DNA from: Paraburkholderia nodosa DSM 21604
GTDB taxonomy: Bacteria; Pseudomonadota; Gammaproteobacteria; Burkholderiales; Burkholderiaceae
NCBI RefSeq assembly: GCF_000519185.1
Contig: NZ_JAFA01000012.1
Span: 144,761-196,402, forward strand
Direction: 5' to 3'
DNA length: 51,642 bases
The notes under the pieces were generated by a model. The model saw nothing but the letters and a program-made list of their open reading frames with translations. It was not told the origin of the DNA and searched no databases. Each line of letters opens with the position of its first letter. The first letter of the stretch is position 1. The translations under genes and the position numbers were made by a program. Positions 26,005 to 34,938 of this stretch are shown piece after piece.

Positions 26005-26211
26005 ATGCCCAAGAGACGGACGAACACCCGCATGCGACTCGTTCGCTGGGTCGAACGCAAATTCTGGCCGATCTCCCGCGCTGCGGCGCGCGGCGCTGGC
26101 TCATGGCTGCTCTATATCTGGGCGTCGAGCCAGATGGCGGATCCCGGCGGCTTGCCGATCGACGAGGCGACCATCGAACACTATCTCGGGACCGGCCGCC
26201 GCCGGGACTAG
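26005..26211 (+). CDS. Small hypothetical protein
   Basis: A 68-residue protein, very basic at the N-terminus (MPKRRTNTRMRLVRWVERK), with a short hydrophobic stretch (GSWLLYIWASS) and an acidic turn (PIDEATIEHYLG). GAAGG lies close before this ATG; an ATG five codons earlier (25990) is possible. It follows the 78-residue gene by 31 bases and could share its promoter. A peripheral membrane role is only a guess. Confidence 0.45.
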   Translation: MPKRRTNTRMRLVRWVERKFWPISRAAARGAGSWLLYIWASSQMADPGGLPIDEATIEHYLGTGRRRD

Positions 26212-26238
26212 CCAGGGCTGGAGGGTATTCGTCACTCC

Positions 26239-26297
26239 TTGACAGCAAGCCGATCGCGATGCAGTATTCGTCATCGAAGATCAAAGGTTGAACCAAT
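26239..26297 (+). promoter_or_regulatory. Promoter and GntR-type operator of the P450 operon
   Basis: A consensus -35 box TTGACA at 26239-26244 is followed, 38 bases on, by AAAGGTTGAACCAAT (26283-26297), a perfect GGTT-G-AACC inverted repeat. A -10 box is not clear; AGTATT at 26263 has the right spacing but few matches. A 10-base direct repeat GTATTCGTCA (26225 and 26264) flanks the -35 box. The same operator occurs before the two other operons of the island. Confidence 0.6.
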
Positions 26298-26388
26298 GAC
26301 TTTTGCGGAGATCGGCATGCCAGTCATGCATCCGGCGACTAACCCTGCGCACGGCAAGGCGGCGCAAAGACATGAGGAGAAAGAATGA
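26296..26388 (+). CDS. Possible 30-residue leader peptide, coupled to the first CoA-transferase gene
   Basis: An ATG right at the end of the operator opens a 30-codon frame (start MTFAEIGMPVM) whose TGA overlaps the CoA-transferase ATG as ATGA. AAAGG lies eight bases before the ATG. The first residues (MT-x-x-EI) and the DNA around them resemble a second leader frame at 36168. It is listed for this parallel; coding function is unproven. Confidence 0.35.
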   Translation: MTFAEIGMPVMHPATNPAHGKAAQRHEEKE

Positions 26389-27569
26389 AAAGTGCACTTG
26401 AGGGTCTCAAAGTCCTCGATTTCACTCAAATGATGAATGGCCCGTTCGGAACCATGCTGCTCGGTGACTTCGGTGCAGACGTCATCAAGGTGGAACCGCC
26501 GCAAGGCGACACGATGCGCCTGACAGGCGAGACGTTCCTCGGCAAGGATGCGGTGTATTTCCTGACGCTGAACCGCAACAAGCGCAGCGTCATGATCGAT
26601 CTGACGACTGAGGAAGGGCAGCGCCTTGCCCAGAAAATGGCGGCGCAGGTGGATATCGTCGTCGAGAATTTCCGGCCGGGCGTTGCCGAAAAACTCGGCA
26701 TCAGCTACGAGAAGCTCGTGCAAGACAACCCTCGCCTGATTTACTGCTCCACGTCCGCATTCGGGCGCACAGGATCGGACAGCATTCGCCCGGGCATGGA
26801 TCCCGTCGTCCAGGCGATGTCGGGGATCATGCAACTGACCGGCGATGCGCAGACCGGGCCGCTCAAAACGGGCATGCCTTATTCGGACCTCATCACGCCG
26901 CTGCTTTCGACCATCGGCGTACTCGCTGCCGTCGAGGCGCGCCATCACACCGGGCGGGGTCAGCGTGTGGATCTTTCGATGATCGACGCAACGATCTTCA
27001 GCATGATTCCGCGCGATGCCTATTACTTCGCGACCGGCGAAACCCCGGGGCGTATCGGCAACGCGCACTGGCAGATCGTGCCGTACAACACGTACGCGAC
27101 TTCGGATGGGCGCCATATCATGGTGATCGCGCACACGGACAAGTTCTGGCGCGTCCTTGCGAGCGCAGTCGGTGCAGACGAACTGCTGGCGGACGAACGG
27201 CTCGGCACGAAAGAGGGGCGTTTGGCGAATCGGGAGATCGTCGATTCGGGGCTCGCGGCCGCGTTCGCAAAAATGCCGCTCGCGCATTGGAACGAGAAGC
27301 TGCTGGAGGCGCAGGCGATGTTCTCGCCGGTGCTCAACTTCGAGGAGGTCTTCGAAGATCCTCGCGTGCAGCGCGATCTCGTGGCGGAACTCGATCACCC
27401 GCACGCGGGCCGGTTCAAGGTGGTCTCGAACCCGATCGGCCTGTCCGACACGCCTACGCTGATTCGTCGTCCGCCCCCGACGCTCGGTCAACATACCGAA
27501 GAAGTGCTGCGTGAATTTGGCCTCGCATCTGAGGTGAAGGCATTTGCGAACGATGGCGGGGCGCAGTGA
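26385..27569 (+). CDS. Family III CoA-transferase (first of two)
   Basis: A 394-residue CaiB/BaiF CoA-transferase, first structural gene of operon A. Family marks: LEGLKVLDFTQMMNGPFGTM, IDLTTEEGQ, VVENFRPGVAEKLG, and the catalytic Asp168 in TGMPYSDLITP. AGGAGA precedes the ATG. Its stop shares one base with the start of a second CoA-transferase (TGATG), so both are made together and could form a hetero-oligomer or act on different acids. The P450 and dehydrogenase genes after it suggest it activates the acid they produce. Confidence 0.93.
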   Translation: MKSALEGLKVLDFTQMMNGPFGTMLLGDFGADVIKVEPPQGDTMRLTGETFLGKDAVYFLTLNRNKRSVMIDLTTEEGQRLAQKMAAQVDIVVENFRPGVAEKLGISYEKLVQDNPRLIYCSTSAFGRTGSDSIRPGMDPVVQAMSGIMQLTGDAQTGPLKTGMPYSDLITPLLSTIGVLAAVEARHHTGRGQRVDLSMIDATIFSMIPRDAYYFATGETPGRIGNAHWQIVPYNTYATSDGRHIMVIAHTDKFWRVLASAVGADELLADERLGTKEGRLANREIVDSGLAAAFAKMPLAHWNEKLLEAQAMFSPVLNFEEVFEDPRVQRDLVAELDHPHAGRFKVVSNPIGLSDTPTLIRRPPPTLGQHTEEVLREFGLASEVKAFANDGGAQ

Positions 27570-28825
27570 TGAGCGAAATCCGCCCCACGATTCCTGAAGC
27601 AGCCAGCAACCTGCCGGCGCTTGGTCAGCACGAGCCGCCGCTCAAAGGCGTGCGCGTGCTCGATCTGTCGCGCGTACTTGCCGCTCCGTTCTGCGCGATG
27701 ATGCTTGCGGATCTCGGCGCGGAAGTCACGAAGGTCGAGCACCCGAAGGGCGGCGATCAGACACGCCATTGGGGTACCGCGATCCAGGGCGGCGAACGCA
27801 CCTACTACCTCGCGATCAATCGCAGCAAGCAGTCGGTCGCGATCGACTTCTCGAAGCCCGAGGGCGCTGCGCTGATCAAGGAACTGGCGCGCGAGAGCGA
27901 CATTCTGGTCGAGAACTATATGCTCGGCACGCTCGATCGTTACGGACTGGGCTACGAGGCGCTCAAGGCCGAGAATCCGCGGCTGATCTACTGCTCGGTG
28001 AGCGGCTATGGCCGCACCGGCCCGAGCGCGGCTCGCCCGGGCTACGACTCGGTGATTCAGGCCGAAAGCGGTCTCATGTCGATCACCGGCGAGCCGCACG
28101 GCGAGGCATCGAAAGCCGGGGTGCCGATTTGCGACATCACCGCGGGCATGTACGCGACTCAAGCGATTCTGGCTGCATTCGTGCGCCGGTTGCGCAATGG
28201 CCACGGCGAGGCGATCGACATTGCGCTGTTCGACTGCACGCTCGCCAATCACGTTTCCGTGGCCGCCAACGCCTTGCTGCTGAAAACGCCGCCCGGTCGT
28301 TACGGCAATAGCCACGCGGACATCATCCCGCAAGGGCTCTATCACGCCGCGGACGGCCCGCTGATGTTCCATGTGGGCAGCGATGCGCAGTTCGCGCGCT
28401 TCAGCGCGGACGTTCTCGGTCTGCCCGGGCTCGCGCACGACCCGCGCTTCCTTAATAACGACGGGCGCCGCGCGAACCGCGACGCGCTCGACGAAATCAT
28501 GTCCGAACGTTTTCGCACACGCTCGCGTCACGAATGGATATCGCTTTTCCGCGCGGCGGGGGTGCCGGCGGGGCTCGTGCAAAACGTGCTCGAGGCGCTG
28601 ACCTCGGAGGAAGCGAAGTCGCGCGAACTGGTCCGCGAAATCGATCATCCCACCGCCGGACGAATCAACCTGGTGGGGTCGCCGCTCAAGTTTCGAGAGG
28701 CCTCACTTGCGCCGCACAAGGCGCCGCCGCTGCTCGGCGAGCACACCGACCGGGTGCTCGCCGAGCGCCTGGGTCTCGATGCGGACACGATCGCCCAGTT
28801 ACACACGGCGCACGTCATTTACTAA
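27569..28825 (+). CDS. Family III CoA-transferase (second of two)
   Basis: A 418-residue CaiB/BaiF CoA-transferase with a 25-residue N-terminal extension over its neighbour. Marks: LKGVRVLDLSRVLAAPF, LVENYMLGTLDRYGLG, and the catalytic aspartate Asp189 in VPICDITAGMYA. Only moderate likeness to the preceding enzyme is visible by eye, so this is an old pair rather than a recent duplication. The start is the ATG overlapping the previous stop; a GTG one codon earlier is possible. Ten bases separate it from the P450 gene. Confidence 0.93.
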   Translation: MSEIRPTIPEAASNLPALGQHEPPLKGVRVLDLSRVLAAPFCAMMLADLGAEVTKVEHPKGGDQTRHWGTAIQGGERTYYLAINRSKQSVAIDFSKPEGAALIKELARESDILVENYMLGTLDRYGLGYEALKAENPRLIYCSVSGYGRTGPSAARPGYDSVIQAESGLMSITGEPHGEASKAGVPICDITAGMYATQAILAAFVRRLRNGHGEAIDIALFDCTLANHVSVAANALLLKTPPGRYGNSHADIIPQGLYHAADGPLMFHVGSDAQFARFSADVLGLPGLAHDPRFLNNDGRRANRDALDEIMSERFRTRSRHEWISLFRAAGVPAGLVQNVLEALTSEEAKSRELVREIDHPTAGRINLVGSPLKFREASLAPHKAPPLLGEHTDRVLAERLGLDADTIAQLHTAHVIY

Positions 28826-28834
28826 GGAGACACG

Positions 28835-30049
28835 ATGCAAGATCAATCCGCCGCCGCGCAGGCATTTCCGATGCGCCGCTGTCCGTTCGCACCTCCCGCG
28901 CAATATGGTGAAATCCGCGAGAAGGACGGTCTGTCCCGAGTCACGATGCCGGATGGCACGCCGGCGTGGATCGCGACGCGCTACGAAGACGTGCGCGCGA
29001 TTCTCGGCGACAACCGTTTCTCGACGGTTCCTTCTACGCCGGGATATCCGTTCATCGCCCCGGCGCGCGCGTCGCTGCTGATGAACGAACATCCGCCGAC
29101 CATCATCCGCATGGACCCGCCGGAGCATACGCGTTACCGCCGCATGTTGACCAAGGAGTTCATGGTTCATCACGTCGAGGCGATGCGTCCGGAATTGCAG
29201 CAAACCGTCGATCTTCTGCTGGACGAACTGGAGGCGAAGGGTTCTCCCGCGGACCTGTTCGAGGACTTTGCACTCGCGGTGCCAACTACCGTGATCTCGC
29301 GCATTCTCGGCGTCCCCTATGAGGATCGCGAGTTCTTCCAGGAGCGCAGCAAGGCCAAGCTGGATCTCACCGCCGACCCCGAGGTGCCGGTGCGCGCGGG
29401 CACGGAAATGCGCGAATATCTCGACAGGCTGATCACGCAGAAGATGCAATCGCCCGGCAATCGCAGCGACTTGATCAGCCGTCTCGTGACGAGCCAGGTC
29501 GTGCCCGGCCACATGACGCGTGAAGAGGCACTCGCGACCATCGAGCTACTGCTGATGGGTGGCCACGAGACCACCGCGAACATGATTGCGCTCGGCACGC
29601 TGTCGCTTTTGACGAATCCCGCACAGAAGGACGCGCTAGTGTCCGATCCCACGCTCGTGACCAACACGGTCGAGGAAATGCTGCGCTTTCATACGATCGT
29701 CCATTACAACGGACCGCGCGTCGCGCTCGAGGACGTGACGGTGGCCGGCACGCTCGTCAGGAAGGGCGAGGGCGTGCTTGCTCTCATCAGTGCGGCCAAT
29801 CGCGACCCGAAGCACTTCCCGGAACCCGACGCATTCGACATTCATCGCGAAGCCCGGCATCACGTCGCGTTCAGCTACGGCGTGCACCAGTGCCTGGGTC
29901 AGCCGCTTGCGCGTGCGGAATTGCAGATCGTTTTCACGTCGCTGTTTCAGCGCCTGCCGAAACTGCGGCTCGCGATGCCGCTCGAAGACCTCAAATTCCG
30001 ACACGACGCCTTTGTTTACGGAGTGGACGCGCTGCCAGTCGAGTGGTGA
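28835..30049 (+). CDS. Cytochrome P450 (bacterial class I)
   Basis: A 404-residue soluble P450. The heme ligand is Cys353 in FSYGVHQCLGQPLARAEL, the oxygen-activating I-helix motif is GGHETT (242-247), and the K-helix ExxR is Glu281 to Arg284. AAGGAG precedes the ATG. The next two genes encode a ferredoxin and a reductase, giving a full three-part class I system. Such enzymes hydroxylate unactivated carbons of terpenes, alkyl chains or alicyclic acids, or remove O-methyl groups. The alcohol and aldehyde dehydrogenases downstream favour hydroxylation to an alcohol that is oxidised further. Confidence 0.97.
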   Translation: MQDQSAAAQAFPMRRCPFAPPAQYGEIREKDGLSRVTMPDGTPAWIATRYEDVRAILGDNRFSTVPSTPGYPFIAPARASLLMNEHPPTIIRMDPPEHTRYRRMLTKEFMVHHVEAMRPELQQTVDLLLDELEAKGSPADLFEDFALAVPTTVISRILGVPYEDREFFQERSKAKLDLTADPEVPVRAGTEMREYLDRLITQKMQSPGNRSDLISRLVTSQVVPGHMTREEALATIELLLMGGHETTANMIALGTLSLLTNPAQKDALVSDPTLVTNTVEEMLRFHTIVHYNGPRVALEDVTVAGTLVRKGEGVLALISAANRDPKHFPEPDAFDIHREARHHVAFSYGVHQCLGQPLARAELQIVFTSLFQRLPKLRLAMPLEDLKFRHDAFVYGVDALPVEW

Positions 30050-30127
30050 CGCACGCTGCGTGCGCGGCACGGGCTGCCGGCGCACGCCTCCCAATATATT
30101 GAGCTGCTAGATCAGCAAGGAAATGAA

Positions 30128-30325
30128 ATGAAAATCATGGTCGATGCAACGAAGTGCGTCGGAGCGGGATTGTGCGTGGTGGCCGCGCCGAAGGTGTTCA
30201 GCCAGAACGAGGACGACGGTCTCGTCATCGTGCTGCAGGAGAATCCGCCACCCGAATTGCACGAATCGGTGCGTGAGGCGGCGCGGCTGTGTCCGGCGCT
30301 CGTCATCACGTACGAGGACGATTGA
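30128..30325 (+). CDS. Ferredoxin of the [3Fe-4S] P450 type
   Basis: A 65-residue ferredoxin. Cysteines at 10, 16 and 55 (KCVGAGLC and RLCPA) fit a cluster with C-x5-C and a distant C-P; the position three after Cys16 that is cysteine in [4Fe-4S] proteins is Ala19, so a [3Fe-4S] cluster is expected. Such short ferredoxins pass electrons to P450s in actinobacteria and some proteobacteria. The gene lies 78 bases after the P450 and 19 bases before the reductase, fixing its role. Confidence 0.93.
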   Translation: MKIMVDATKCVGAGLCVVAAPKVFSQNEDDGLVIVLQENPPPELHESVREAARLCPALVITYEDD

Positions 30326-30344
30326 GTATTTGCGAGGCCATGAC

Positions 30345-31595
30345 ATGACAGCGGCAGGTATCGTGATCATTGGAGCGGGGCAGGCGGGCTATCAGCTTGC
30401 GGCCTCGCTGCGCGAAGCGGGCTACACGAAGCGCGTGGTGCTCGTCGGCGAGGAGCCGGAACTTCCTTATCAGCGTCCGCCACTTTCGAAGGCGTATTTG
30501 GGCGGCACATGCGAAGCGGAGAATCTCACTTTTCAGCAACAGCCCTTTTATACCAGGGCCGGGATCGAACTGATACTCGGCGAACGTGTTTCGCGGATCG
30601 ACCGCGACGCGCAGTGCGTGTGGACGATCGGCGGACGCCGTATCGACTACGAACAGCTTGTGTTCGCCACGGGCGCGCGCAACCGCGCGTTTGGCGCGGC
30701 GCCGCGTGTGAACGGTCTGATCGATCTGCGCACGATGCGCGATGCGGGTGCGTTGCGCGCGGCGCTCGGGCAGGCGCGCCAGCCTGTGGTGATTGGTGCG
30801 GGCTTTCTTGGCCTCGAATTCGCTGCGGTTGCGGCCGCGCAAGGCGTGCCTGCACATGTGATCGAGGCTGGCCCCGCACCGATGAGCCGAGTGGTGAGCG
30901 CGCAGGTCGGTGAGGCGTTCAGGGCACATCACGAGGCGCTTGGCACGGGTTTCACGTTTAATGCGAACGTGCACTCGATCCACGCGCAAGACGATCGCGT
31001 GAGCGCGGTCGAGCTGACGGACGGTACGCATATCCAGGCGGATCTCGTCGTGCTCAGCATCGGTGTCGTGCCGAACGTGGAATTGGCGCAGGCAGCCGGC
31101 CTCGAGGCCGACAACGGGATTGTCGTGAACGCGTCGCTCGCCACAGCCGATCCGAACATCTACGCGCTGGGCGACTGCGCATCGTTTCCATCGCGCTTCG
31201 CCGGCGGGCGTTGCCGGATCGAATCGGTGCAGAACGCAGTCGATCAAGCGCGCTACCTGGCCACGCGCCTCGCACCGAAGGAGCCGGCTGCAGCCAGCCC
31301 GTACGACGCCGTGCCGTGGTTCTGGAGTGATCAGGGTGGAGCGAAGCTGCAGATTGCGGGCCTTGGCATGCGACGCGCCGAGGAAATCGTGCTGCGCGGT
31401 GATTGCGGTTCCATGCAGTTCTCTGTTTATGGTTTTGCGCAAGGCCGTCTGATTTCCGTCGAGTCCGTGAACCGGGCAGGCGATCATATCGCCGCGCGAC
31501 GTCTCATTGCGGCGGGCGCGCCTGTCACCCCCGCACAGGTCGCCGACGAGACTTTCAATCTGCGCTTGCTGCTCGAAACTTCCGTCTCTTCATAA
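30345..31595 (+). CDS. NAD(P)H-dependent ferredoxin reductase (FAD)
   Basis: A 416-residue flavoprotein of the putidaredoxin-reductase / rubredoxin-reductase class. FAD-binding GAGQAG lies at residues 10-15 and ELPYQRPPLSKAYL after it; the NAD-binding Rossmann motif IGAGFLGLE is near residue 150, and NIYALGDCASFP is the second FAD site. The start is the ATG of MTAAGIVIIG; the frame is open further upstream but that runs through the ferredoxin gene. It should reduce the ferredoxin just upstream for the P450. Confidence 0.95.
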   Translation: MTAAGIVIIGAGQAGYQLAASLREAGYTKRVVLVGEEPELPYQRPPLSKAYLGGTCEAENLTFQQQPFYTRAGIELILGERVSRIDRDAQCVWTIGGRRIDYEQLVFATGARNRAFGAAPRVNGLIDLRTMRDAGALRAALGQARQPVVIGAGFLGLEFAAVAAAQGVPAHVIEAGPAPMSRVVSAQVGEAFRAHHEALGTGFTFNANVHSIHAQDDRVSAVELTDGTHIQADLVVLSIGVVPNVELAQAAGLEADNGIVVNASLATADPNIYALGDCASFPSRFAGGRCRIESVQNAVDQARYLATRLAPKEPAAASPYDAVPWFWSDQGGAKLQIAGLGMRRAEEIVLRGDCGSMQFSVYGFAQGRLISVESVNRAGDHIAARRLIAAGAPVTPAQVADETFNLRLLLETSVSS

Positions 31596-31606
31596 GGATT
31601 CCTGAA

Positions 31607-33115
31607 ATGCAGACTGGATTATCTTCATCACAGTATGCCGCCCTCGGTGAGCAGAGCACGCGCTTCATCGGCTCGGAGCACCGCATGTTGATCGACGGGC
31701 GCTGGGTCGAGGCATGTTCCAGCAAAACCTTTGACGTATTCGATCCGGGTACTGGCCAGGTAGTCGCGCGCGTGCCCGAAGGTGCCGCAGAGGACATCGA
31801 CCTCGCCGTCAAGGCCGCGCGCCGCGCGTTCGAAACCGGGCCCTGGCCGCGCATGAAGCCTGCGGAGCGCACGCGTCTCCTGCTCAGACTTGCCGACCTC
31901 ATCGAAGAGCACGGTGACGAGTTCGCCGAAATCGAAACCGTGGACAACGGCAAGCCGCTCGCAGTCGCGCGGCGTGGTATTGCCGGCACGGCGGAGATGG
32001 TGCGCTATATGGCGGGCTGGGCCACGAAGCTCAATGGCGAGACGGTAAGCGTCTCGCAGCCCGGTGAATGGCATGCCTATACCCTGCGTGAAGCCGTGGG
32101 CGTGGTGGGGCAGATCATTCCATGGAACTTCCCGCTGTCGATGGCGATCTGGAAGCTGGCGCCCGCGCTGACCGTTGGCTGCACGGTCGTACTGAAGCCC
32201 GCCGAGCAGACGCCGCTCAACGCGCTTCGGCTCGGACAGTTGTTCGAGGCTGCGGGGTTTCCGCCTGGCGTGGTGAATATCGTCACCGGCTTCGGCGCGA
32301 CGGCCGGCGCGGCGCTCGCCACGCACGCGGACGTCGACAAGGTCGCCTTCACCGGTTCGACGGTTACGGGCAAGCGCATCGTAGAGGCATCGCTCGGCAA
32401 CCTGAAGAAGGTCTCTCTGGAGCTGGGCGGCAAATCGCCGGTGTTCATCTTTCCCGATGCGGATATCGAGCGCGCAACGCCAGCCGCTGCCAACGCCATC
32501 TTCTTCAATAGCGGGCAAGTGTGCTCGGCCGGCTCGCGTCTCTACGTGCATAGGAAGGTATTCGACCGCGTAGTCGAAGGCGTGATCGCGTACGGTGACA
32601 AGCTGGTGGTGGGCCACGGCCTCGACCCGGCGAGCCAGATGGGGCCGGTCATTTCACGCGCCCAGAAGGAGCGCGTCGAACACTATGCCGCTCTTGGCGA
32701 ACGGGAGGGCGCTCGCCGCCTCGGCGCACCGCGTGCATTCGATCCGGACGGGTATTTCGTCGCGCCCTCGGTGTTCGTCGAGACTTCGTCGAACATGGCG
32801 ATTCGCCGCGAGGAAATCTTCGGGCCGATCGTCTGCGCGATGCCTTTCGACGACGACGACCTCGAGCACATCGCCTCCGAAGCGAACCAGACCGAATTCG
32901 GTCTTTTCGCCGGTATCTGGACGCGCGATCTCAGCGTGGCGCACAAGCTGGCGCGGCGCATTAAGGCCGGCTCGGTGTCGGTCAACGCGCACATGGTGAA
33001 CGAGCCTGCATTGCCGTTCGGCGGCTACAAGCAGTCGGGATGGGGGCGCGAGCGGGGCCGCGAAGTGCTTGAACTGTACACATCGCAAAAGAGCGTGGCA
33101 GTGAACCTCGATTGA
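31607..33115 (+). CDS. Aldehyde dehydrogenase (NAD(P)-dependent)
   Basis: A 502-residue enzyme of the ALDH superfamily, full length. The active-site cysteine is Cys306 in NSGQVCSAGS, the general base Glu272 lies in LELGGKSP, and the cofactor-binding PWNFPLSMAIWK and FTGSTVTGKRI are present. It resembles the broad phenylacetaldehyde/betaine aldehyde group. The ATG lies 11 bases after the reductase stop with AAGGA before it. In context it oxidises an aldehyde made by the P450 and alcohol oxidases to the acid that the CoA-transferases use. Confidence 0.95.
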   Translation: MQTGLSSSQYAALGEQSTRFIGSEHRMLIDGRWVEACSSKTFDVFDPGTGQVVARVPEGAAEDIDLAVKAARRAFETGPWPRMKPAERTRLLLRLADLIEEHGDEFAEIETVDNGKPLAVARRGIAGTAEMVRYMAGWATKLNGETVSVSQPGEWHAYTLREAVGVVGQIIPWNFPLSMAIWKLAPALTVGCTVVLKPAEQTPLNALRLGQLFEAAGFPPGVVNIVTGFGATAGAALATHADVDKVAFTGSTVTGKRIVEASLGNLKKVSLELGGKSPVFIFPDADIERATPAAANAIFFNSGQVCSAGSRLYVHRKVFDRVVEGVIAYGDKLVVGHGLDPASQMGPVISRAQKERVEHYAALGEREGARRLGAPRAFDPDGYFVAPSVFVETSSNMAIRREEIFGPIVCAMPFDDDDLEHIASEANQTEFGLFAGIWTRDLSVAHKLARRIKAGSVSVNAHMVNEPALPFGGYKQSGWGRERGREVLELYTSQKSVAVNLD

Positions 33116-33168
33116 TGATGGCTCTGCCAGCGCAGCCACGCAAAAAGAAAACAAGAGCAGGAGACGCT

Positions 33169-34896
33169 ATGACAACCTTTGACATCATCATTGTGGGCGG
33201 CGGTTCGGCAGGCTCGGTGCTCGCCCATCGCCTGTCCGCGGATCCGTCGCGGCGCGTGCTGCTTTGCGAAGCGGGAGCGGATCTGCCCAACGACAAGCTG
33301 CCCGGCGCCATTCTCGACAGCTACCCGGGCACCGCGTATCTGAATCCGAGTTATCTGTGGCCCGGGTTGTGCGTCACGACCGTTGCCGCCGATCCCGGCT
33401 CCAGCGCGCCGCGCAAGCTGCGCAAATACGAGCAGGCGCGCATTCTCGGCGGGGGCTCGTCCATCAACGGCCAATTCTTCAATCGCGGCGCGCCGTCCGA
33501 CTACGATGACTGGCACGCGCGCGGCGTGCAAGGCTGGAGCTGGGAGGACGTTCTCCCGTACTTCCGGAAGGTGGAGCGCGACCTCGACTTCAGCGGCCCG
33601 CTGCACGGCGCGTCGGGACGCATCCCGGTGCGCCGCATCATGCCCAATGTATGGCCCGGTCACGCGAGCGCGGTTGCGTCCGGGCTCCGGCAAATGGGCT
33701 ACGATTTTTTGGCGGATCAGAACGGGGATTTCCGCGACGGCTACTTTCCGATTGCGATATCCAACGACGATGAAAAGCGCGTGTCGGCCTCGATGGCTTA
33801 CCTCGATACCGCAACCCGCGCACGCCCGAATCTGACGATCTGGGCTGGTACGGAAGTCGCCGGTCTCGTGTTCGAGGGCCGTCGCTGCGTCGGGATCCGG
33901 CTCGAGCTGCCCGGACTGCCCGCCGAGGTACGCGCGAAGGAGGTCGTGCTCTCGGCGGGCGCGTTGCAATCGCCCGCCATTCTGATGCGCTCGGGTATCG
34001 GGCCGGCGGCTCATCTGTGCGAACTCGGCATAGGCATCGTGGCGGCGCTCGAGGGCGTTGGCCAGCACTTGATGGAGCACCCGTCGATCGCGCTTGCCTC
34101 CTTCATTCGCAAGGGGGCGCGCGTCAACGCGGCGACACGCAGGCATATCCTGACCGGCTGGCGGTATTCGTCGCAAATCGGTGGTGCACCGGCCGGCGAC
34201 ATGTTCGTGTCGATCGTCACGAAGACTTCATGGCATGCGGTGGGCGAGCGCATCGGTACGATGCTCATGTACGTGAACAAGCCGTTCTCGAACGTAGGCG
34301 AGGTGCGGCTCGCATCGCCCGACTGGCGCACGGCGCCGGACATCGATTTCAACATGCTCGCCGACGAGCGAGATCTGCAGCGCCTGATGGACGGCTTTCG
34401 CCGCATGGCGGCCGTGCAGGCGCTGGCCAGCGTGCGTGCGGTGACGGCTGATCCGTTTCCGGCCAGCTACAGCGAGAAGGTGCGCCAGGTTGCCATGCTG
34501 AGCCGGCGTAACAAGCTCGTCACGGATCTGCTGGCCGCGCTGCTGGACGGTCCCGCGCCGCTGCGCAGCCTGTTGATGCGCAAGGTCATCTCGGGCGGCG
34601 CGACGCTCGCCGAGCTGCTCGCCGACGAAGCTGCATTGCGCGCGTTCGTACGCAGTGCCTGTGTGGGCGTGTGGCATCCGTCGAGCAGCTGCCGCATGGG
34701 GCCGGAAAGCGATCCGCTCGCGGTCACCGACAACGCAGGGCGTGTGCGCGGCGTGGAAGGCCTGCGCGTGGTGGATGCGTCGATCTTTCCGCACATTCCG
34801 AGCGGCAATCTGAACTTCCCCGTGATGATGGCCGCGGAGAAGGTCGCGGACATGATGATCGAACAGCCGCGTTTCGCAGCGGCGCGAACCGCGTGA
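33169..34896 (+). CDS. GMC-family oxidoreductase (choline dehydrogenase-like)
   Basis: A 575-residue FAD-dependent alcohol oxidoreductase of the glucose-methanol-choline family. FAD-binding DIIIVGGGSAGSVLAHRL lies at residues 5-22, the GMC signature GGGSSINGQFFNRG follows near residue 100, and the catalytic histidines lie in GVWHPSSSCRMG and near HIPSGNLNFPVMM. AGGAGA precedes the ATG of MTTFDIII; 19 extra codons upstream are open but unlikely. It is the last gene of operon A and probably oxidises the alcohol made by the P450. Confidence 0.94.
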   Translation: MTTFDIIIVGGGSAGSVLAHRLSADPSRRVLLCEAGADLPNDKLPGAILDSYPGTAYLNPSYLWPGLCVTTVAADPGSSAPRKLRKYEQARILGGGSSINGQFFNRGAPSDYDDWHARGVQGWSWEDVLPYFRKVERDLDFSGPLHGASGRIPVRRIMPNVWPGHASAVASGLRQMGYDFLADQNGDFRDGYFPIAISNDDEKRVSASMAYLDTATRARPNLTIWAGTEVAGLVFEGRRCVGIRLELPGLPAEVRAKEVVLSAGALQSPAILMRSGIGPAAHLCELGIGIVAALEGVGQHLMEHPSIALASFIRKGARVNAATRRHILTGWRYSSQIGGAPAGDMFVSIVTKTSWHAVGERIGTMLMYVNKPFSNVGEVRLASPDWRTAPDIDFNMLADERDLQRLMDGFRRMAAVQALASVRAVTADPFPASYSEKVRQVAMLSRRNKLVTDLLAALLDGPAPLRSLLMRKVISGGATLAELLADEAALRAFVRSACVGVWHPSSSCRMGPESDPLAVTDNAGRVRGVEGLRVVDASIFPHIPSGNLNFPVMMAAEKVADMMIEQPRFAAARTA

Positions 34897-34907
34897 CCCG
34901 CCGGAAG

Positions 34908-34926
34908 TCGCCGGCGCTGCCGGCGA
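34908..34926. terminator. Short convergent hairpin
   Basis: TCGCCGG-CGCTG-CCGGCGA is a perfect 7-bp stem with a five-base loop in the 42-base gap between the GMC gene and the convergent alcohol dehydrogenase gene. There is no U-tract on either side, so strength is uncertain. Confidence 0.5.
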
Positions 34927-34938
34927 TCCGCGCGACGG

